In this document: piece by piece, positions 48,290-59,600 of the stretch | Numbering within the stretch: position 1 is the first letter of the stretch | Layout: each line of letters opens with the position of its first letter | From: Malania oleifera | Lineage: Eukaryota > Streptophyta > Magnoliopsida > Santalales > Ximeniaceae | Assembly (NCBI RefSeq): GCF_029873635.1 | Contig: NC_080422.1 | Coordinates: 10,943,764 to 11,007,763, forward strand | DNA length: 64,000 bases | Reading direction: 5' to 3' | The notes under the pieces: model-generated | What the model was told of the DNA's origin: nothing | Seen by the model: only the letters and a program-made list of their open reading frames with translations | The model's database searches: none | Program-made: the position numbers and the translations under genes

Positions 48290-49500
48290 ACAAGCTTCCC
48301 CTCAACGATCCCCTTTCTTTACGAACCTTGACAGATGACCTTTTTTTTATCAAGACCTCAATTTCATTTTTCAGTTGAACACACTCCTCGGTATCGTGCC
48401 TGTGATCCCTATGGAACTGACAAAACTTTGACATGTTCCGTTTATATAAGGGTGTTTGCATAGGTTCAGGCCACGAAACATACTCCTTCTTTCTTATATG
48501 CATCAACACATTGGTTCGCGGTGTGTTTAAGGGAGTATGAGTTTGAAACTTACTGGTGTGCTCCATCGCCCTAGAGTTTGGTGTGTAGTTTGTTGTTCTC
48601 CTGTTTCTTCCCAGCTTTGGAAGATTCACCGACCTCTCTGTTACCCTTTTTTTTCAACTCGATTCGATTTCCTCTTGTATTCATCATCTCCTCCAAGTTG
48701 ACATATTTATGTACTCTGGCCATCAGTTCTCCCATATCAGCTTATGTCTTCTTCCCAAAGGAGTACAGGAAATTCCCCGGTTGAAGGGCCGTGGTCAGGG
48801 CTGTCAATGCCACTCCAATGTCCAGATTGCGAATCTCCAGGGTCGCAGTGATGAAGCGGTGTATGAATTTTTTCAACATCTCCCATTCTCCTTGTACCAA
48901 GTTCATTAGATGAGCCGAAGTTTTGACGATTTTTCGGCTGCTGATGAAATGACTGGTAAACTGTCGTTCCATCTCAGAGAAGGAGCTGATCGAGCCAGGC
49001 CGTAGGGTTCGGTACCAATCCCTAGCACTACCTTTAAGGGTGGCTGCAAATGTCCGGCACATAATGGCATCAAGTGCGCCTTGCAATTGCATCAACACCT
49101 TGAAGGTGTCCAGATGATCAACTGGGTTAGTCAAACCCTTGTACCTTTCAAAAGTCGGCATTTTGAACTTGTTGGGCAGCGGGACTTCCATCACTCATTT
49201 GGACAACGGTGGCTCCGAGGATTTTAAAGAGGTTTCCCCGTAAGAGGGGTTGGTTCAACCCTCTTTCATCATTTTCTCTATTTGATCTATCTTTTTTATC
49301 CTCTGCTTTAACTCATTCGATCTTTGCTCGTTTACTCCTACGTTGTTAGCGTCTTCCACCTTCTTAGTGAGGTTAGTTTTTCCCTCACTCTCCTTCGGGT
49401 TCTCTGCTTTCTTAGGTGAGTCGGGGCTAACCTGTTGTTGGCAAGGGACATGTTCTTCCTGACCCTTTTTCTGTAAGAGTAGGTTGAACATATCCTCCAT
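48290..49500 (-). mobile_element. Gypsy gag
   Basis: The retrotransposon gag core is at 49194-48742 (PTFERYKGLTNPVDHLDTF, then AARDWYRTLRPGSISSF-like). The zinc-binding CQFHRDHRHDTEECVQLK patch lies near 48440-48380. Part of 35724-50127; broken. Confidence 0.8.
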
Positions 49501-49712
49501 CTTCTTCTGGGAGGTTTCTATTCTCCTTTGGAAGGTGGAAATTCTTCCCTGGTGACCCTCGAACGATCTTGGGGCGCAGAGTGAACAAATTGGGGTGATT
49601 CTTTACTAGCGGCAGGGATGGAGCTTGAGCCGTGGGTTGTTATTATTCGAGAATAGGAAGTCGGAAGCAAGATGAGCACCTCTCAAAAGTGGATCCAACA
49701 GACGGAGCCAAC

Positions 49713-50127
49713 TGTTGCAGGATAAAAATGGTGATGACTTGCAACATTGCTTTCCGATTTCCGATGACTTAAAAAGGATAAAAACAAAACAAGTTTGGAG
49801 GCTCTGGGGTGTACTCTGGGGGATCACTCCGATGCCTAAGTAAGGGAACGTTTCGAAGAGGTTGAATGCAACAGTAAGACTGGGTTAAGAGTGACTTACC
49901 TATGCTTGTTTGCATTACCCTTCTTTATAGTGGTGAGGTTTGACCCTTGGAGTGATCCATCATTATGACGTGGGGGTGTGGATCGCTCCGGAGGTTTAAG
50001 GCACCAGCGTGGATCTCTCCCTTCATTATTAGGTTATAGTTAATTGCTCCTGCCAGAACATTTGACTTGGGTAATGATTGCTGAGTTTTGACTTCTTTTT
50101 ATAAGCTGATAAATTTAGGGCATATCA
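49713..50127 (-). repeat. 5' LTR of the gypsy element
   Basis: TGTTGCAGGATAAAAATGG...AGGGCATATCA on the + strand, 415 bp, pair of 35724-36141. Confidence 0.88.
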
Positions 50128-50319
50128 AACATTAAAATGATTCTTAGTTCAACTTCTATTCTTTGAATATGTTGTTTTTCAGTTGCTCAATAGCATAGTT
50201 GGTTCTGTAACTATCCTATATATATATATATAAACACTTCTTCATTTGACCCAACCCATTGTAACCTCATTACATCTTTTTTGATTTCTCCTTTAACTTA
50301 CGTAATAGATCGAAATATT

Positions 50320-52190
50320 TTTTTATATTTTTTTAACGAAACCCAGTTTTATTGATAGCTCTCGCTTATGGCGGAGGAGTACCGTGGTTACAAGCAGGAC
50401 ACATGGGATTTACAAATAAACTATAAAAACCATCCTTGGCATCAAAACCAATAATAAAAAATTAGTACCATCATCCAACTAAAACAAACTAAACATGTCT
50501 ATATGGAATCAAAACCAAACAAAAACAAACATAAACAAATTACCTGCAAAATGATGTCAATTACCTGCAAACATAAACCAGAGAAAAATCAAAGATAAAT
50601 CAAATGATGTCAATTAAAGACAAGGGCTTGGAATACTCATCTTATCTATTCAAATAAGACCTCTTGTTTTACTTGGCACCACATCACTTGCAAAATATCT
50701 CCTCGTGTTGCCTCCCTCGCCTTGACCAGCCAAGAAATCTGCCACCTGATTACCTTTTCTAAATTGGTGCTTTATAGAGAACTGAACACCTTGTAACTCC
50801 TCTAATAATTCCCAAAAGTCCCATAAGTACCAAGAGGAACAAATTACAGATGTGAGCCATCCCACCACTAATTTCGAGTCGCTTTCAATACAAATATTGT
50901 GATATCCCAACTCTTTACAGAACCGAACACAACTAGTAAAAGCCCGCAACTCCGCTCCATTGTTAGTACCTGACTCAAATTTTTCAGAGAAAGCAGCCTT
51001 AATATTACCATATGAGTCGTAGATGATACCACCACCACCACAAGAACCCAAATTTCCTCTACAAGAGCCATCAATATTTAGCTTCAACTAACCCACTAGA
51101 GGCTTTTTCCAGAGTACTTTTTGAGGAGTTCTAAATTTCGGCGTTTTTGTTTTCACCTAAAACTCTTCCAATAAATTCTTATCTATAGAGGGCAGAGAAC
51201 CCTTCACGCCTTCTACAATTTTTGCGAGTCAAAACCTCACAGATAACCAAACTGCATTCCCCGACTCATACTTATCTTCCATGCAGGCTTTACACTGTCT
51301 GAGCTATAGTCTCCAAGAAATTATAGTAGGTAACAAACCGAAAATCTTACCTTTTTGGTTTCATTTTTTGGAACATCTAAACCATCTACTAATTTTCACC
51401 CCATGGTTCAGTTTCAAAATTTAGAATTCCCAAGACAGACGTTGCTCTCTTCCATACCATACTTGTGATGGATCTCATACTCAAAACATGATTGAGAGGC
51501 TCCTCTTTTTTATTCATGCAACTGTTGCAACATGAGAACATATCAAATCCCAGTTTCTGAACTCTCTCATCTACAAGAAGACATTTGAACATGACTTTCC
51601 ATATACACAGCAATACTTTCTTAGGAAGTAGTTTATGCTAGACCCACTCCATCCATGGGCACTGCTCCCCTTTAATTCTTATCACCTCCTAAGCCGAGAT
51701 GGTTGAGAATTTTTCATTTATGGAAGGCTTCCAAATAAACACATCAGACCCCGCTTTGTGCTTTATAGACGACAATTCAATCTCATCAGTTTTAGGGACC
51801 CCTACCAATTCTTTCAACATATCGGTATCCCATTTCTCAGACTCCCAACAGTCTTGAATCTTTAACTCAGAATGATGGATCTTGTAAGAACACTCAGCAA
51901 GGGGACCACTGCTCAACCACTTATCAAACCAAAAAAATGTTTTTCCTTCTCTAACCTTCACATAAACGTTCTCATATACCTCTGGAAAAACCTTTAAGAT
52001 TGTCTTCCAAAATTGAGAGCCCGTAGGAGTAGACTTGGTTGAAGCCATGTGACCTGATTTAACATATTTAGCCTTAAAGAAATGGGTCCAAAGATTATCT
52101 AACGTCATAAGTCTCCAAGCAAACTTCATGTGAAAAGATCTTTGAACCATCAAGTTAAAATTTTTCTTTAATATTCTTCCTACCAAGACA
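50320..52190 (-). mobile_element. 5'-truncated LINE (L1-like): linker, zf-RVT and RNase H
   Basis: On the minus strand: a segment after the RT catalytic region (52186-51689; KFAWRLMTLDNLWTHFFKAKY, then FWFDKWLSSGPL), a zf-RVT-like zinc region (51613-51389; CCNSCMNKKEEPLNHVL), then an RNase H domain (51087-50650, 145 aa and open; LNIDGSCRGNLGSCGGGGII, NNGAELRAF, GNQVADFLAGQG). RNase H at the C-terminus is typical of plant L1-type LINEs. Frames change between these pieces and stops occur between 51087 and 51389. The 3' region runs to about 50320 and has T-rich sequence on the + strand (about 50310-50350, attttttaacgaaacccag), corresponding to an A-rich 3' end. The catalytic RT and the first ORF are missing, as expected for 5' truncation. 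Confidence 0.8.
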
Positions 52191-52194
52191 AATT

Positions 52195-52600
52195 ACATTT
52201 CATGTATTCTTTATTATTTCTACTTATCCTAAAACTTTAGATTCTAAAGCTTCTCTCTCTAATTTTAATTAATCTTCTACTTAACCACTAGTTTCATCAA
52301 ATAAGAGAATATCATTTACGAATAGTGTATACAATCTCGTTTTGCATATTGCTAGTAAGTTCATCCATTGCTAAGTCAAAAAGATAAGAGTCCAAAGCAG
52401 ATCCTTCATGTGCACATATTATGGTTGAAAAATTACAAGACTTCTCCACTTGTGGTCCTAATGCTAGTCATTACTCTCATACGTATCTTAATATAAACAT
52501 ACCTACTGCACATTCCCTTTTCTCTAAAACCCCCCAAAACTTTCCTAGATACCTATCATAGACTTTCTCTCAATCAATAAAAACATGTGCAAGCCCCCCT
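52195..52600 (-). mobile_element. LINE reverse transcriptase fragment (RTE/L1-like)
   Basis: The minus strand reads in pieces KAYDRYLGKFWGVLEK, HEGSALDSYLFDLAMDEL and ALESKGLKF-like patches. These match the KAYDRVPREVLWRVLEK, HQGSALSPYLFALVMDELT and LESKGFRLSRTKTEY signature of a LINE RT common in plant genomes. It is diverged, with frameshifts and stops, including in the catalytic box. It differs in type from the adjacent LINE, so it is a separate insertion. Confidence 0.65.
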
Positions 52601-52839
52601 TTTTCTTTCCTATATTTTTTCATTTATGTTCTTAATTTTCATTTTTTTTTTCAAAAAAAGTGAAAAGACTAGCAATAGAAACATAAAGCTAGTAATATAA
52701 ATAAACTTCTTGTCATAATTTATTTCTTTATTGTGAAGTGACAAAATGAAAAATATAAAATGGAAATGAGTTTTTTTTTTTTTTTTTTTAATAAAGGGAT
52801 TTAGAAGCACACCATCAACCAAGAGTGTACACATCTTTC

Positions 52840-53300
52840 TTAGTTGAAATTGAAGTGCAATTCATATATTCGAGTTGAGTCAATAAAATGGATTTTTGAG
52901 CTCGACCTGGGTCGAAAATTTTTAAGATTGAAAATCAATTTAAGCTTTGATCTTGAAATTGTCAATCTCGAGTTTGACTCAACTTAAAGTTCTTTGAACT
53001 CAGACACAGGTTGATTAAATTTGATTTGATTATAAAATAATTTTAAGAATATATAAAAATATATAATATTAAATATATGTATAAAATATACATTATATCA
53101 CTTATAAAATTACAAAACCTCAACTAAGTTTGATTAGGCTCGTGAGTAGTATTAAAAAAACTCAAATTTGAACTGTAAAGTTACTCGAGTAAATTGAGCT
53201 TAGTTAAACTTGAGTAAAATTGAGTTGAGTCAAGTTATTGAACGAGTTGAGTTTGAGTATCTTGCAAATCAGCTTGACTCATCCACACCATAGTCCATAT
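52840..53300. repeat. Degenerate gagttgagtttgagt-type repeat region
   Basis: Contains many imperfect copies of gag(t/c)t(t/c)ga(a/g/c)t on both strands (ctcgagtttgactcaactta, gagttgagtttgagt). Composition is unlike its flanks. Unidentified repeat. Confidence 0.35.
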
Positions 53301-53505
53301 AAATAATAAATTGGCATATGTTATGCTAATTTGTCAAGTAAAACAAGAATTGGTAAGTTGGAATTCAAGTTCACCTTTACATTGGTTCATTAAATTTTTA
53401 GACTGATGTTGAACTTAGCTTAAGTGGTGTTTATTTTATTGGTATGGAATAAGAAATAATTAGCAAAAATAGATCTTCATTGAGTCTAATAATGTTATAT
53501 ATAAA

Positions 53506-53900
53506 AAATGACATCATTTTGGCTTATTGGTTTTATTTATGTATAACTAAAAGGGATGGCATTTAAAGAGTCATTATACAATGTCTAAATTGTATTTCTT
53601 TCATACAAGAGTGTGAATTTAAATTAGGGTCAAATTGAAGATTACATTTTTATATTGTATCTTTATGTAATCAAATTAATGTTGAGGTCATTTAAATCTG
53701 TATTATATTTCAAATATCTAAAATGACATAATTTTGGTTTGTTCCTGATTTTAGTTATAACTAAGAAATGATGGCATTTAAAAATCATTTTACAATGTTT
53801 ATTTATTTTTTTTTGAAAAGAGTTTATGAATTTAAATTAATGTCAAGTTGAAGATGGTATATTCATATTCTATGCTTATGTTAAATCAGAGTAACATCAT
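53506..53900 (+). repeat. Tandem duplication, about 211-bp unit, two copies
   Basis: 53506-53700 (aaatgacatcattttggct..., ...gatggcatttaaa, ...gtgaatttaaattagggtcaa) recurs at 53717-53900 (aaatgacataattttggtt..., ...gatggcatttaaa, ...atgaatttaaattaatgtcaa). Diverged; no coding sense. Confidence 0.65.
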
Positions 53901-55600
53901 CTTATATTTATAGTATGTGCTGTATACTACTTGGAAATGATACTATTTTGTGTTTTTGATACATCGTACACGATGTTGGTTTTTTTTTTTTTTTTGCAAA
54001 AAAAATAGCAATAAGATGAGAAGATGCTTTATTTGTAAAGATTTAAAAAAAAAAAAAAAATCTTGATATTAGATCAATATATTAGTACTTGAGAAATTTA
54101 TTCCAGTAAACTTCCTTTTCTGAAATTATATAAAAATGTATTAAAGCACTCAAAGTGGATATGACATTCTTATGTTTGAAATGAAAAAGGAGTATGACTG
54201 AGAATCCTTTCTATGAACTGTTAAGGATTCCTTTTAAAATTTTTGTTCAAGTTAAAATTTATTCCCCCCCCCCCCCCCTATTTTTTGTCAATTTCGACAG
54301 TGATGGCACGACCATTCCCAAAGAGACGGTTGCCATCCAATCCTAAAGCTCCCAATACAACTCTTTCAACTGAGTCAACACGCAACAATCTAGGATCGGA
54401 GAACCTGTTCTTAACATTTCAGTTAATGTAACATTTTCTATTGATGATAAATCCCACACTGTTATTTGGTCAATAATTTTCTTTGGAGAAATTGAGAGTT
54501 TAGAACTTGGGTGGTGTTTAAATACACTAAGGGAGGGGTTTGAATCTATATGTTAAGTGAATCTATAAGATAAATTATGTATGTCTGTTTTAGGTAAAAT
54601 TATATGCATCAATACTAAATATTGCACCATCCCTGGAGTTGTTAATGCTAGTCCTATTAAGAGTTTAAGAACTTAACTTTCTGTATATGAAGTCATCTTA
54701 CAGTAAATTTCTTTGGACATAGTAAAAACTTGAGAACGCAAGTTTGCATTTCCAATCTAAAATGCCATTCATTTAGACAATTGTTGTTTACTGGGTTGAG
54801 GATCTAATAAGATGTATCAGTTTGGGTGGGCGAGGGAAAATGAACAATTTTAAAAGTTATAGAGCACTAACCTAAGTATTAAAGGAAAATTTAAATTTTT
54901 AGGTTGTTGTGCTCCCGCAATTATTCCTTTTTAAGAATATGAGTATACGAGATTAGAGAAGAAAACTATTTTGTTTTGGTTTGGATTAGTAACAATTCAC
55001 TTGATTACCTGATCCCACTGTTTGATTTTTTCCACTGCCTGTGTTACTTGGAGGATAACTAGGTATATGAATAAATTATTTACTAAATGTGTAAACTCAT
55101 CAATTTCCAACGCATGATATTATTTGATGCGCGTTAGTGGTACACGGCTGAAATTAATTTTATGAATGTACTTACCTAACCAGAAAATGAATTGTAAAAT
55201 TTACAACACTAAAATGGAAAAAAAAAAAAAAATCATCTCTGGATTTTTCAAGTGGTGTAATAAAATTTACTTGATGTATCAACCAACCATACTCTGTCCA
55301 ACATGTTGCATTTAGGCGCATTAGGCAAAATCAAAATTTCATGATTCATTTCAAATCAAGATATGTTTAATGATATTTTCTCAAAGAGTGCTCCCATTGA
55401 GAAGTACTAACACTTGCACACAACAAAGGATGGAGCGGGCACAACAATATAAGGGGTTGTATCTAATATCGACTAACGTTCATTTGTCACTCATAAGTAA
55501 CTTACTTTATGTGACCATGGCCATACTTCCCTTCTATTTTCAAACTCTCTCTTGAACTTCACCATTCTATAGTGATCAATGCTTGGTACACTGGCCGCAT
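53901..55600. other. Intergenic sequence upstream of STE24
   Basis: A+T-rich with homopolymers (T about 53979-53994; A about 54045-54060; C about 54264-54280). A 62-codon ORF at 54243-54431 (containing RPFPKRRLPSNPKAPNT) has no recognised relative. No other gene is seen. Confidence 0.45.
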
Positions 55601-55603
55601 TCT

Positions 55604-55611
55604 CTATAAAA
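55604..55611 (+). promoter_or_regulatory. TATA box of STE24
   Basis: CTATAAAA lies 82 bp before the start codon at 55693, giving an expected 5' UTR of about 50 nt. Confidence 0.55.
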
Positions 55612-55692
55612 GGGATTGTACTAGCTACTGCATGCATAAATCATCTCCTGTCAAAAAAATCTCCTCCCTCTGTTACCAACTTTGAATACACA

Positions 55693-56202
55693 ATGGCTTT
55701 TCCAATGCTTGAGACTGTTGTTGGTATGGACTCACTCCTACATCTTTGTATTTTGGGTTTCATGTTTTTCCTTCTTCCCTTTCATAATGTGTATTATGGT
55801 TCTTTTAAGCTGCTTTTATGCTTGGCATATTTCATGACTTTTGTTTTGTCCTTTTTTTTTTTTTTTTAAAGTTATTGGTTTTCTATGTTCTTTTTTATTT
55901 CTAATCTTCGTGGTTGTTATGTGCTATAAGTTGGAATGGATTTTTCTTTTTTTTTTTGGTGAATGAATCATTTTTTTTTTTTTTTGTAGCCAATGGAATG
56001 GTCAGTCATTCCTGATTGTAAATCACAATTTTCAAAGCTTGTTCTTTGAGAAACTTGGTGATAAATTATTTAAAGGGGAAGAAGCTGTTTTTGAGTTTAA
56101 TTGTTTAAAGATAGTTCATTTGATTCCTTTATAGTGTAAAGTTGCAATTCACTAATATCATTTTTTATGGTAATAATAATGATCTTTTCTCCAATTCTAA
56201 TA

Positions 56203-56233
<31 letters not shown>

Positions 56234-56611
56234 TTAGATTGTTTTTTTTTTCCAATTGCATTTGAACATTCAATTGGGATGGGCAGTCAAAACATTTAAT
56301 CTGTAGCATATAAACATGTTTGCTGTACCATAATTGAAGCAGAGTTTGGAACGGTAGTAGATTGTTTGACTATCTCAGCATTGAAGAAGATTCTTAACCA
56401 GATCTACATTGACCTTCTTAAGGATACTCCCGGCCAAAATAATAATAATAATAATTGTCATTAAGTATATCAAGTATACAAAAAAGACAAAAGTACTTTT
56501 GCGACAATGATGCCATTAATCATCCTAGTCACATGTGCAAAGTGTTAGCCTCTCAAAAGAGTAATTATGGCCCACCTGTTAGGTTGTACAACGTATTGGC
56601 TGGTTGGCTTG

Positions 56612-56655
<44 letters not shown>

Positions 56656-59600
56656 TGGATACTTGATGATTGCAGTTATGTTTCAGCAGTTAACACTTGT
56701 TTTTTGTAGGCTGTATGATCCTCTTGTATCTCTTGGAAACATATCTGGCCCTGCGGCAGCATGCTGCATTAAAATTGCCAATGCTTCCAGTGGTTCTTCA
56801 AGGCATAATACGCCCAGAAAAGTTCAAGAAATCTAGATCTTATATGATCAAACAGAGGTTAGCAAGAACTATACATTAAAAGAAAAGAAAAGAGAAGAAC
56901 ATTTCAATGGAGTTTTTTCCCAGTGAACTATATGCGCTTTGTTTTTCTTGGCCTTCAAGCAATTTCATGTGTGTATTCGATTTGCTTCCTTCAGCTACCT
57001 CCATGTTGTGCGTGAAACTGCAACGGTACTGGTGGACTGCATGATATTGTTGCATAGGATACTACCCTGGTTATGGAAGGTAAGCTTGTGGGTAGCATGC
57101 TGAAGAAATGCTGTTATATTGTTGAATATAGACCTTAATCATTATTTTGTCATGGTTGCAGATGTCTGGAAGCTTTCTGGGATACATTGGCCTGAATGCA
57201 GAGAATGAAATCCTTCATACACTTTCCTTCTTAATGGTTGTCATGATATGGTCTCAGGTGTGGACACTCTTATATCTCACTTGCTTAATTAGTTGTGCAC
57301 AGAATGTGCAGTGTTCTTCTGCCATGAAATCCAAAACTATGTTGTTGGGCAAGGGAGCACCTTATGCAATGTATCATAGGCAAGACAAAAATATAAGTAC
57401 AATTCTTCTTCTACAAAAAAATAATGCTAATAAAAATATGATAAAGTAGACTGGGTTTGGGTACAACAACATTCTATTTAAAGGATGTCTGGGATTCTAA
57501 CCAAATATAAGTCCTTGCCATGTCTCTGATATGAACAAATTTGACCATATTTTGTTTCCATTTGATCATAGGGAAATAGTGGAAACTTGATTCAATGAGG
57601 ATTACATCCCTCAGGCTGAATAGTGAATACCCATCAGGGATATCATGATGGAAGCGTGCCCTAGTTTGGATCACAATTCATTCTATTGACATGCTAAAAA
57701 TGTGTACTTACATGCTTTGTGATGTCATTCATTTAATTTCCAATCTACCACTTATAAAGGTGGCACTTTACTTTGTTTTTTCATCACTAGTAAATAGTTA
57801 GTGTTTTCATGCATTTGTGCAATCATCCAAACCATAGGACTGAGAATTGGTCCAAAATTCCAAATCATTGGATGATATGTAATGTATTTTATTATTTGAG
57901 AATGATCAATCACTGCACTAATATCGGTAACTTCAGTGATTTGTTATAACCTCTTTACATTCTAAGAAATTGACAGTGATAATTTACTTCTGCTTTCTTA
58001 TGCAGATTTTTGAATTGCCATTTTCACTGTACTCAACTTTCATGATTGAGGCTCGCCATGATTACAATGGAGTATGTGTATACTTGCTTGGATTTTTGTG
58101 TTGGCCTCGTATTATAATATAGCTTATTCAATATCTGAACCTCATTCACTGACCATCATCCTTTTCTATATTCTTGTTGACAAGAAAAAACCTTCTGAGA
58201 TTTTCTGTTACCTGACATTGGCAGCAAACATTATCGCAATTTTTTAAGGACTTGTTCATAGGATTAGGCATTTGTAGCTTATTTGGAGCACCTGTTGCTG
58301 CTGCGATCATACTTATAATACAGGTATCTTCATTCACTGCAATAGGTGGAACTGATTGCTCGGCTCTTTATATAGATGCTCAAAGTTACTAATATTTACT
58401 GGCATACTGCAGAGAGGAGGTTGTTGCCTGGTTATCTATTTGTGGGCATTTTCCTTCCTAGCATCTGTTGCACTGACAACTGTGTACCCTCTTCTTATAG
58501 CTCCTCTATTCAACAAGTTCACCCCTGTGAGTACACAAAGTTCCTAAGAAAAAAATTTACAAAAAAAGAAAAAAAAAAAAAAAAAAACTTTTGTTTCATA
58601 TTTTCTGTTTACTGCAATAATTTTTCAAATTAATTAATGGTTCCTTTTCTGTTATTCTCCATGACACCACAAACAGCTCCCTAATGGGGAACTCAGAACA
58701 AAAGTTGAGAATCTTGCCCACTCACTGAATTTTCCTCTAAAGGATATCTTTCTAGCTGATGGATCCAGGAGGTCAACACATAGCAATGTGAGGATGCGAC
58801 TATGTCCTACTATCTTCTCCTTTGTTCTTTAGTTTTTAGTCCTAAAATCATGTAGCATGGGGAGATAGGGCACCAAATTATATAATATGATCTAGTATCT
58901 AATGGCACACATTCTTAAAATTTTCGCATTCAAATTTTCACTAAGACACTGAAAATAGGATGAAGTTGTTCTGAAATTTCAAAGTCAAAAGGAGACCGAA
59001 GAGAAGATTCGTGGTTATACATAATGCAATCTAGGTTCCAAGTTTTGATTTCAAGAATCCTCTTTCTTTCTTTCTTTCTCCTTTTTTTTTTTTTTTTTGG
59101 GGGGGGGGGGGGGGGGTGGGGAATGACTGAAAAGTGCATAAAATATTGAAAATTTGGGCAACATAGGATTTTCAAGTGACAGGGAAATGTTAATAGTGAT
59201 TATCACCAAATTAGAACTAATACCACAATAACTGCTACAGGAATCAATTTTAATAAGTGAAATCTCACATTTTCATTTAAAACAGTAATGTATCACGGAA
59301 CAACAGAAAAAATGGGTGACAAGCATCTTTCCGTACCAATTTGAAAAGCAGGAGGAATAGATTTTTGAAGTTGACACTACCCTTCCACCATGCTTGTATT
59401 CCTGAAAAAGGCTCCCAGCATCTCTTATTTATAAGTTTCCTGCCTTCAAGTTATCAGTCAATATTACTTGTGGTTATAATTCAATTTTCTTGTGCCTGCA
59501 GGCCTATATGTATGGATTTTTCAAAAAGAACATTGTCCTCGATGATACATTGACTAAGCAGGTTTGAGAAACCTAACCAGGAAAAAAAATTATCTAGGTT

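Larger units (their letters stand above)
35724..50127 (-). mobile_element. Full-length Ty3/gypsy (Tat lineage) fossil with two LTRs and TSD AACAT
   Basis: The 3' LTR (35724-36141) and 5' LTR (49713-50127) match over their whole length, roughly nine bases in ten by eye, and are flanked outside by AACAT (35719-35723 and 50128-50132). A purine tract (AGGGGAGACAAC, minus strand) abuts the 3' LTR. Pol order is gag, protease, RT, RNase H, a second RNase H, integrase, the Tat-lineage layout. Between pol and the 3' LTR lie an antisense accessory ORF (+) and two minisatellites. Solo-LTR-like elements B (38637-41119) and C (42891-45111) are inserted in it. Without them the element is about 9.7 kb. The coding parts are broken in many places. 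Age is moderate, judging by LTR divergence. Confidence 0.9.

Noticed and set aside
54243-54431. 62-codon ORF starting in a C run
   Set aside because: No known domain, no splice partner found and no promoter; kept only as a mention in the intergenic entry.
57147-57449. 100-codon ORF at STE24 exon 4
   Set aside because: Only 57162-57257 is exon; the rest reads into intron 4 after a good GT donor.
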